10,353 nt of DNA from NCBI GenBank assembly GCA_964452735.1, contig CAYVNA010000020.1:1-10353 (forward strand), given 5' to 3'. The position numbers and the translations under genes were made by a program. Below, piece after piece: positions 5,872 to 10,353 of this stretch (positions are counted from its first letter, which is position 1; each line of letters begins with the position of its first letter). The notes beneath the pieces were generated by a model. It made no database searches, was not told the origin of the DNA, and worked only from the letters and a program-made list of their open reading frames with translations. Origin of the DNA: UBA2177 sp964452735 (lineage in GTDB: Bacteria > Patescibacteriota > Dojkabacteria > SC72).

Positions 5872-6051
5872 TTAACCAAGTAGGAATTTAAGTAATTCAT
5901 ATACCAAGAATACGGGCCATACCATAGCCTTTAGAAATCCTAATACACCAATCCAGAATGTAGTTGCTGTTGATATGAAATATATAGCGGCTCCTATGAA
6001 ACCAAGTCCATATACTGCTTCTCCACCACCATTGCATTTACATTTGCTCAT
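5872..6051 (-). CDS. Small two-helix membrane protein with N-terminal CxC
   Basis: This is a 59-residue reading frame I translated by hand. It starts MSKCKCNGGGEAVYGLGFIG and ends FLVYELLKFLLG, with TAA. Two hydrophobic segments (about 13-32 and 34-57) are separated only by a Trp at residue 33, suggesting a helical hairpin in the membrane, preceded by C4-K-C6 and a Gly run. Very similar short proteins recur in CPR-type genomes as far as I recall, so it is a real gene rather than chance; its function is unknown. It is the first gene of the cluster leading to DUF167 and AlkD (stop and next start adjacent). A possible -10 is CATAAT (6075-6080), about 23 nt upstream. It is divergent from the GLUG surface protein across 118 nt. 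Confidence 0.8.
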   Translation of the reverse strand: MSKCKCNGGGEAVYGLGFIGAAIYFISTATTFWIGVLGFLKAMVWPVFLVYELLKFLLG

Positions 6052-6119
6052 TTTGTTTAAAATGAAAAACTTAAATTATGTTTTAATTCTAGTAGTATGA
6101 TGAGGGTATGTCAAAAATA

Positions 6120-6139
6120 TTTGTAAAAATATTTACAAA
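6120..6139. promoter_or_regulatory. Candidate operator (perfect inverted repeat) upstream of the GLUG protein gene
   Basis: TTTGTAAA (6120-6127) and TTTACAAA (6132-6139) are exact reverse complements around a 4-nt centre. The right arm contains the TTTACA hexamer (6132-6137), which would be the -35 box of the plus-strand promoter. A dimeric regulator binding here would block RNA polymerase. Confidence 0.5.
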
Positions 6140-6165
6140 CAATTTCCCTTCTGGTAACGTATACA
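6132..6165 (+). promoter_or_regulatory. Promoter region of the GLUG protein gene
   Basis: TTTACA (6132-6137), a 17-nt spacer and TAACGT (6155-6160), preceded by TGG as an extended -10, would start transcription about 3 nt before the ATG at 6170. An alternative -10 is TATACA (6160-6165), 4 nt before the ATG. Either predicts almost no leader. Confidence 0.4.
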
Positions 6166-6169
6166 TAAT

Positions 6170-8824
6170 ATGACCAGAACAACTGCCATGACACTGTCGA
6201 AAACTATATTCAGTACACTCTTCTTTCTCCTTGTTCTCAACCTCCCGCCTTCTAAGGTAAGTGCATTCTCAGGAACAGGTACAGGCGAGATTTCTAGTCC
6301 ATATGTGATTAGAACATGCGAGCAGTTACAAGAAATTAAAGATGAACCAGGCAAGAATTATGTGTTAGGACAAGATATTGATTGTTCTGGAACAAGTACT
6401 TGGAACCAAAGTGGTGATGAATATTTAGGTTTTGAACCTATTGGTGGAGGCTATGATTTCTGGGGTATTTTAGATGGAGCATATTATACAATCTATGATT
6501 TGTATATAAATAGACCTGAGGATTATTCTGTTGGTATATTTCATACCGTGGAGGGAGGTGTGATTGGTTCTCTGACTATAGAGAGAGCCTATGTAAATGG
6601 ATATCAAAGAGTTGCAGCTTTAGTGGGACAGTCTGCAGAAGGAGAATATTATGATATTCATGTTGTTGACTCTGAAATTATTTCTGCCAGCTCGATTTCA
6701 GATGGCAAGGTAGGTGGTTTGATAGGGTATAACCAAGATGAAATGATAATGGAGGGTTGTAGCTTCGATGGTACAATAACAGGGGATATGTTTTGTGGTG
6801 GTCTAGTAGGTTATTCTGGGGGTGATATTTCTATTTCTGAATCTTATTCAGATGCGGTTGTTAATTGCAGATCAAGTGCTGGTGGTTTAGTCGGTTTCTC
6901 TGATTCTATTCTTTCTATTGAGGATTCCTATAACTCTGGTTCTGTGAATGGCTTTTATAGGATTGGGGGCCTAGTTGGTTATTCCACTTACGATTTTGGT
7001 ATTACAGATTCATATAATGAGGCTCAGTTGATAGGTTATTACAAAGTTGGAGGTTTGGTTGGGAGTTCATCTGAGAAGGTAACCATATTAAGATCATATA
7101 ATGAAGGGGATATTATCTCTTCTATGGATAATTATCAATCAGAAGAGTATTTGCCTACATGGATTGATGAATATATTTGTATCGGAGGTTTGGTAGGTGC
7201 TTCTTGGAAGGCAGATATATTGAAGTCTTATAATTTGGGATCGCTAGAGGCGATAGGGGGCTCTAGATCTGTTGGAGGTATTCTTGGTTGCGGTGGTTTG
7301 GTAGATGTACAGGAAACTTATAATAAGGGTAATATTGATACACTCTTAACTTCTTCATTGTCTGTTCCTATGGATGGAGTTGGAGGGTTAATAGGTATGG
7401 TTATGAATATGAAATTAAAAAATTCGTATAATTCTGGTGATTTGAATGTTGCTTATTGGGATGATTGTGTTGAGCCCTATAATTGTGGCATTCTTCCATA
7501 TAGTGGAGGTCTTGTTGGTACATCAGTAGTGTCTTCTATGAGAAATTCATATAATAGGGGGAATATAACAGTCTCCGACTCTGAGGGAGATGTAAATGAA
7601 GGTGGTATTGGTGGACTTCTCGGTTACCTACTTCTTCAGGAATCATTAGTTGATGATGTTATTAATAATTTAGGTAAAGATTTTGTTGCTAGAGTTACGA
7701 CCTATATAGCAGAAGTTATTAATAATTTTGCAATAGGTTTAATCACAAATAACTTCTCGGATGATGATGTCTATGTTGGTGGGTTGATTGGTATGCTCTT
7801 TGTTGCAAATTGTACAGAGAATGATTGTGCAAGTGAGTATATTAATTTCCAGAATAACTGGTGGTTCAATGGTATATCTAAAGCTATTGGTTACATAACT
7901 GGAGATACTTCTGGTATGCCATCTATGTATAGCAATGATCAGGAAGGGGATAGGTTTGAAAGGGCTAGTGCGATGGAAATATTCAAGGAATATTCTCACA
8001 AGGTATATAACACTGATCCTGAATGGGATTTTGATACGATATGGAATAGTGTATACGATGGAAAGGGATATCCTGTATTAGGTATACAGAGCTTAGTAAC
8101 CCCAAATGCTCCCATTGCAAATGTGGCATCTGGCACATACGCAAGTGCCTTTTCAGCTTCTCTGTCTTCTGCCGGTAGTAGTAGTATCAGATATACTGTT
8201 AATGGATCTGTTCCAACATGTAGTACTGGTACAGTATATACAGCACCAATACAGATCTCTGTTACATCTGTAGTTCGAGCAATTGGGTGTATTGATGGTA
8301 TTGGTTCGGATCTCTCAGAATTTTCATATATTATGTCTTCTGGAGGAAGTTCGGCACCTACCTTAGATACAACTCCGTCATTAACGAAATTGGCAAGTAT
8401 AAAGAATACCTCGAATACTCTTTTGGAGGAATTAGTAGAAGAAGAAGTTGTTGTTGAAGAGGAGAAGGAGATTGTTCAGGATGATAATTCTGTTACTAAG
8501 GATTATTTCCGGATTAGGATTGTGGATAAGAAGGGGAATCCGTTGGTAGGGACAGAAGTTATCGTTGAGGGGAAGAAATACATAACGGATAGTAATGGAG
8601 AGATAGTTATTAGAGATTTAGAAAAAGGAGAGTATAGTTTGAAGATTAAATATGATGGAAAGGAATATAGTGAAGATGTTGTTCTAGGAGATAGTGATGA
8701 GGTAATAAATATTACTGTAAGTGATAGAAAGGAATTCCCTTGGTGGGTAGTCCTAGCTGGAGGATTCGTACTTATATTAATCTTTGTATATAGGAAGCTT
8801 CAGAAGGTTGATAGTTATCAGTAG
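6170..8824 (+). CDS. Large GLUG-repeat surface protein with C-terminal membrane anchor
   Basis: An 884-residue secreted protein, probably exposed on the cell surface. Order: signal peptide 1-32 (cleavage after VSA); start of a GLUG-type beta-helix (about 38-112, with PYVIRTCEQL and LGQDIDCSG); eleven GGLVG-type GLUG repeats whose motif starts lie at residues 181, 209, 237, 265, 293, 338, 368, 404, 445, 480 and 536, plus a degenerate one at 148; a chitobiase-C-terminal-like domain (about 644-722, with SGTYASAF, IRYTVNGSVPTC and YTAPI); an acidic linker (about 751-771); a transthyretin/carboxypeptidase-regulatory-like domain (about 777-852, with DKKGNPLVGTEV and TDSNGE); one membrane helix (about 857-874) and a basic tail RKLQK. 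GLUG proteins are mostly adhesin- or protease-like, and no catalytic domain is visible here, so adhesion is inferred. M7 is an alternative start. Confidence 0.9.
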   Translation: MTRTTAMTLSKTIFSTLFFLLVLNLPPSKVSAFSGTGTGEISSPYVIRTCEQLQEIKDEPGKNYVLGQDIDCSGTSTWNQSGDEYLGFEPIGGGYDFWGILDGAYYTIYDLYINRPEDYSVGIFHTVEGGVIGSLTIERAYVNGYQRVAALVGQSAEGEYYDIHVVDSEIISASSISDGKVGGLIGYNQDEMIMEGCSFDGTITGDMFCGGLVGYSGGDISISESYSDAVVNCRSSAGGLVGFSDSILSIEDSYNSGSVNGFYRIGGLVGYSTYDFGITDSYNEAQLIGYYKVGGLVGSSSEKVTILRSYNEGDIISSMDNYQSEEYLPTWIDEYICIGGLVGASWKADILKSYNLGSLEAIGGSRSVGGILGCGGLVDVQETYNKGNIDTLLTSSLSVPMDGVGGLIGMVMNMKLKNSYNSGDLNVAYWDDCVEPYNCGILPYSGGLVGTSVVSSMRNSYNRGNITVSDSEGDVNEGGIGGLLGYLLLQESLVDDVINNLGKDFVARVTTYIAEVINNFAIGLITNNFSDDDVYVGGLIGMLFVANCTENDCASEYINFQNNWWFNGISKAIGYITGDTSGMPSMYSNDQEGDRFERASAMEIFKEYSHKVYNTDPEWDFDTIWNSVYDGKGYPVLGIQSLVTPNAPIANVASGTYASAFSASLSSAGSSSIRYTVNGSVPTCSTGTVYTAPIQISVTSVVRAIGCIDGIGSDLSEFSYIMSSGGSSAPTLDTTPSLTKLASIKNTSNTLLEELVEEEVVVEEEKEIVQDDNSVTKDYFRIRIVDKKGNPLVGTEVIVEGKKYITDSNGEIVIRDLEKGEYSLKIKYDGKEYSEDVVLGDSDEVINITVSDRKEFPWWVVLAGGFVLILIFVYRKLQKVDSYQ
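6710..7069 (+). repeat. In-frame tandem GLUG repeats, exact 28-codon period
   Basis: The first five GGLVG motifs of the protein (residues 181, 209, 237, 265 and 293) are spaced exactly 28 residues (84 nt) apart. Each unit has the form x-GGLVGYS-x-ISI-x-SY-x-x-G-x-V-x-G. Later units are spaced irregularly (30-56 residues). The DNA copies are diverged, so this is an old expansion rather than recent slippage. Confidence 0.85.
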
Positions 8825-8856
8825 CTTTATCTGCTATTCCATATGTACGGGCTATA

Positions 8857-9189
8857 CTAGTGGCTAACTTTCTTGTCAACGAAGTCTAATAGCTCCCTAA
8901 TATGTCTCTCATCAATATCTTCAAGAGTCTTTATCTCAATCTTTCTTGTTGTCTTTCCACCTCCCTGAAATAGTTCTTCTTCCTCTTTACTCAAATTAGA
9001 GATAGAGAATCCAAGATTAACATGATCCTTAAGAGATACGATATAGAATAGTCCATCCTTGAACACTGGTACTCCCCAAAGCATTGATTCTTCATACTTA
9101 GGATATTGTTTTTTGATAATGTCTCTTAACCTTGAAGCTATTTCCTTCTGAGGGGATTTCAATTTTCCATAATATTCTTCAACAGTCAT
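8857..9189 (-). CDS. DUF1801-like (YdhG-type) small protein
   Basis: This 110-residue protein has the DUF1801 layout: VEEYYGKLKSPQKEIASRLRDII at the N-terminus (a helix of the kind seen in YdhG), then EESMLWGVPVFKDGLFYIVSLKDHVNLGF, which matches the family's W-x-x-P-x-F...Y-x-x-x-x-K-x-H-x-x-L-G-F pattern, and a helical C-terminus. The fold is related to a frataxin-like domain and the function is unsettled. The frame is open to 9216, but I place the start at the ATG at 9189. An extended -10 box (TGC-TATACT) lies 6 nt upstream, inside the longer version, and homologous sequence begins here. It is convergent with the GLUG gene (32 nt between stops, no terminator seen) and divergent from the next gene. 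Confidence 0.82.
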   Translation of the reverse strand: MTVEEYYGKLKSPQKEIASRLRDIIKKQYPKYEESMLWGVPVFKDGLFYIVSLKDHVNLGFSISNLSKEEEELFQGGGKTTRKIEIKTLEDIDERHIRELLDFVDKKVSH

Positions 9190-9195
9190 ATTGAA

Positions 9196-9204
9196 AGTAT
9201 AGCA
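9196..9204 (-). promoter_or_regulatory. Extended -10 promoter of the DUF1801-like gene
   Basis: TGC-TATACT on the minus strand (hexamer 9196-9201) is followed by 6 nt and the ATG at 9189, predicting a leaderless transcript. No -35 match is visible; the TGn extension may compensate. Confidence 0.6.
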
Positions 9205-9225
9205 TAAAGAATACATATCTAGGTG

Positions 9226-9231
9226 TATAAT
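9226..9231 (+). promoter_or_regulatory. -10 box of the 9239 gene
   Basis: TATAAT is followed by 7 nt and the ATG at 9239. The box overlaps an earlier in-frame ATG (9230), which therefore is unlikely to be the start codon. It forms a divergent pair with the -10 box at 9196-9201. Confidence 0.6.
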
Positions 9232-9238
9232 GGTTTGT

Positions 9239-9712
9239 ATGAATGATAAGTCTGTTATAGAAGAAAGTTGGACTTCAAAGGTAGAGAAGGAATTAACTGA
9301 AGTAATGGCGGGGTGTAATAGCTTGGAAGAGTTAGGTCAAATTTGTGAGGAATACAGGCAGAGGGCCATTAAGCAAAGTTTTAACCTAAAGGACCCAGAT
9401 TATGGATTCGATATGATGCGAATAGAGTTAGAGTATATGACCCTTAAATATGAATATGAGAGGGCTTTAGCTATTAAGATTTTGGAAAACCCAAAGGCTA
9501 CAGAAGAAGAGATCCTTTTTGCTAATAGGGTAGTATGGTTTTCGAAGATTAACACATATCTCCAGTGTAATAAAACTGAGAAATGTGGTGAGAAAGAGGG
9601 CCTTGGAATATTGAAAGAGGCTTTGGCAATCTTCCAATATCCAGATGGGAGATATCTTGACCTAGAGGAGTTCCTTTCTATTGCTAGTCAGAATGTATTA
9701 TCATTGGATTAA
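9239..9712 (+). CDS. Unknown helical protein, 157 aa
   Basis: I recognise no family. The sequence is predicted to be almost entirely helical and charged (for example KVEKELTEVMAGCNSLEEL and RIELEYMTLKYEYERALAIK), without signal peptide or membrane segment. The only distinctive site is a CNKTEKC hexad near residue 114, with a third cysteine about 60 residues earlier. A start at 9239 (MNDKSVIEES) is preferred to the in-frame ATG at 9230, because the latter lies inside a perfect TATAAT. It is divergent from the DUF1801-like gene with 49 nt between starts, and its TAA overlaps the TAA of the convergent nucleotidyltransferase-like gene in the shared sequence TTAA. Confidence 0.7.
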   Translation: MNDKSVIEESWTSKVEKELTEVMAGCNSLEELGQICEEYRQRAIKQSFNLKDPDYGFDMMRIELEYMTLKYEYERALAIKILENPKATEEEILFANRVVWFSKINTYLQCNKTEKCGEKEGLGILKEALAIFQYPDGRYLDLEEFLSIASQNVLSLD

Positions 9713-10089
9713 TGTTGTTTAATTATCTGTATCTTAATACCCTTGTACTCTGCAATCTCTATATCTCTAGGATCCTCTCTCCACTCGCATATTTCAAAAG
9801 GTATATCGTTGTATAAACCTTTGAATTCTAAATATTCCCTATTATCCTCTTTCCAATAGTGTAAGTCTGAAGTCTTGTACTCCTTAAAAAATGGAAATGC
9901 TTTCCTTACACTCTCTTCCGACATAAAGAAATCTATATCATATGGATATATGTTAGAACCTAGTATATATTCTAGTCCTGAGGCTGAGAGATAGTATCTT
10001 ATATTATTTCTATCTAAAATCTCCGTAACATACTTAAGAGTATCTTCCCACCTCGGTAGATTCTTTTTGTTAATTTCTTGATAGTTCAT
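9709..10089 (-). CDS. Nucleotidyltransferase-fold protein
   Basis: A 126-residue protein resembling small nucleotidyltransferase-superfamily proteins. An N-terminal helix (WEDTLKYVTEILDRNNIRYY) leads to LSASGLEYILGSNIYPYDIDFF, where S37-G38 correspond to the usual GS/GG turn and D51/D53 to the two metal-binding aspartates. E99 in DIPFEICEW is a candidate third acidic residue. Known relatives transfer nucleotides to antibiotics, proteins or RNA, so the substrate cannot be stated. There is no HEPN-type partner beside it, which argues against a MNT-HEPN toxin-antitoxin pair. The ATG is 4 nt downstream of TAATAT (10094-10099), a weak -10 that overlaps the stop codon of the gene before it. Read-through from that gene (gap 7 nt) is equally likely. 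Confidence 0.7.
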   Translation of the reverse strand: MNYQEINKKNLPRWEDTLKYVTEILDRNNIRYYLSASGLEYILGSNIYPYDIDFFMSEESVRKAFPFFKEYKTSDLHYWKEDNREYLEFKGLYNDIPFEICEWREDPRDIEIAEYKGIKIQIIKQH

Positions 10090-10096
10090 GTATATA

Positions 10097-10353
10097 TTAT
10101 TCTACTGGTACTAAATTAGGCTCTGCTACATCAGGCATACAACACTTGTTACCACTTAGGGTATATTGTCCGTTGTTTGTAACTCCTTCAGCAGCCATCT
10201 TACATGCTTGATATGCTATTGTTCCAGAGGTTACACAATTACTTCCACTACTACTTCCTGTACCAGTACTCTTGCTAGTGTCTGCATATATGGAAGGCGT
10301 AGTTGGATTGTATGTAGGTGTTGAAGGCTTCGAACCATGACAATATCCATCTG
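10097..10353 (-). CDS. C-terminal end of a Cys/Thr/Ser-rich, probably secreted protein (cut by right edge)
   Basis: This is a minus-strand frame I translated by hand. 84 codons are open to the window edge and end with TAA. It begins within a Pro/Thr/Ser-rich linker (KPSTPTYNPTTPSIYADTSK, then STGTGSSSGS) and continues into a small domain with four cysteines (NCVTSGTIAYQAC, then GNKCC near the end), plus one earlier in GYCHG. Low-complexity Thr/Ser/Pro linkers and paired cysteines are typical of exported proteins, so surface or extracellular location is inferred. The N-terminal signal and any enzymatic domain lie outside the window. I recognise no family. The nucleotidyltransferase-like gene starts 7 nt downstream on the same strand. 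Confidence 0.7.
   Translation of the reverse strand, partial: DGYCHGSKPSTPTYNPTTPSIYADTSKSTGTGSSSGSNCVTSGTIAYQACKMAAEGVTNNGQYTLSGNKCCMPDVAEPNLVPVE

Noticed and set aside
6133..6354. Minus-strand frame opposite the start of the GLUG protein
   Set aside because: It overlaps the signal peptide region of a gene with clear domains; no family motif or promoter was found.
6710..7999. Regularly spaced repeats as a possible CRISPR array
   Set aside because: The periodicity is at protein level (GLUG motifs), with diverged codons and one long open frame.
7739..7999. Minus-strand frame of 86 codons
   Set aside because: It lies inside the GLUG gene on the opposite strand and has no recognisable features.
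8819..8860. Possible terminator between the GLUG gene and the convergent DUF1801-like gene
   Set aside because: Only a weak stem (AGTAGC with GCTATT) is visible and no T-run follows on either strand.
9239..10089. A toxin-antitoxin pair formed by the nucleotidyltransferase-like gene and its neighbour
   Set aside because: The genes converge rather than forming an operon, and the helical neighbour lacks the HEPN R-x4-6-H motif.

Overview
The window looks like a piece of a small, AT-rich bacterial genome, most likely a Patescibacteria/CPR lineage. This is inferred from the gene set: very short proteins, a two-gene SufC+SufB iron-sulfur module of the compact archaeal type, a 59-residue membrane protein of a kind I associate with CPR genomes, and large secreted proteins of unknown role. 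I cannot fix the phylum. TGA ends several genes (sufC, the DUF167 gene and the P-loop kinase-like gene), so the UGA-to-Gly recoding of some CPR phyla does not apply and code 11 fits.

Layout, left to right. On the minus strand, 2612 down to 1: sufC, sufB (ATGA overlap), an unknown 155-residue protein, and a flavodoxin cut by the left edge. On the plus strand, 2708-3618: an unknown Cys/Ser-rich protein and a small FlaR/adenylate-kinase-like P-loop protein. On the minus strand, 6051-4431: a tightly packed set comprising the 59-residue Cys-rich membrane protein, a DUF167/YggU protein, an AlkD-type DNA glycosylase and a CC...CPKC protein of a conserved unknown family. Downstream in the same direction is a membrane-anchored extracytoplasmic protein (4336-3623). 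On the plus strand, 6170-8824: a large GLUG-repeat surface protein with a C-terminal membrane anchor. After it come a DUF1801-like protein (minus), an unknown helical protein (plus), a nucleotidyltransferase-fold protein (minus), and the C-terminal end of a Thr/Ser/Cys-rich, probably secreted protein cut by the right edge.

How the genes may work together: SufC and SufB form the ATPase/scaffold core of Fe-S cluster assembly, and the flavodoxin next to them could supply electrons to it or to Fe-S enzymes. No cysteine desulfurase is in view. The AlkD cluster suggests alkylation-damage repair. The GLUG protein and the right-edge protein are probably exposed on the cell surface.

The most distinctive regulatory theme is promoter placement. 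At least five genes have a TATAAT-like -10 box ending only 5-7 nt before the start codon, which predicts leaderless mRNAs and corrects two start codons. Several of these promoters also carry a distinct short inverted repeat over or next to the -35 region. I found no rRNA, tRNA, CRISPR array, insertion sequence or convincing intrinsic terminator. No gap between genes exceeds about 120 bases.
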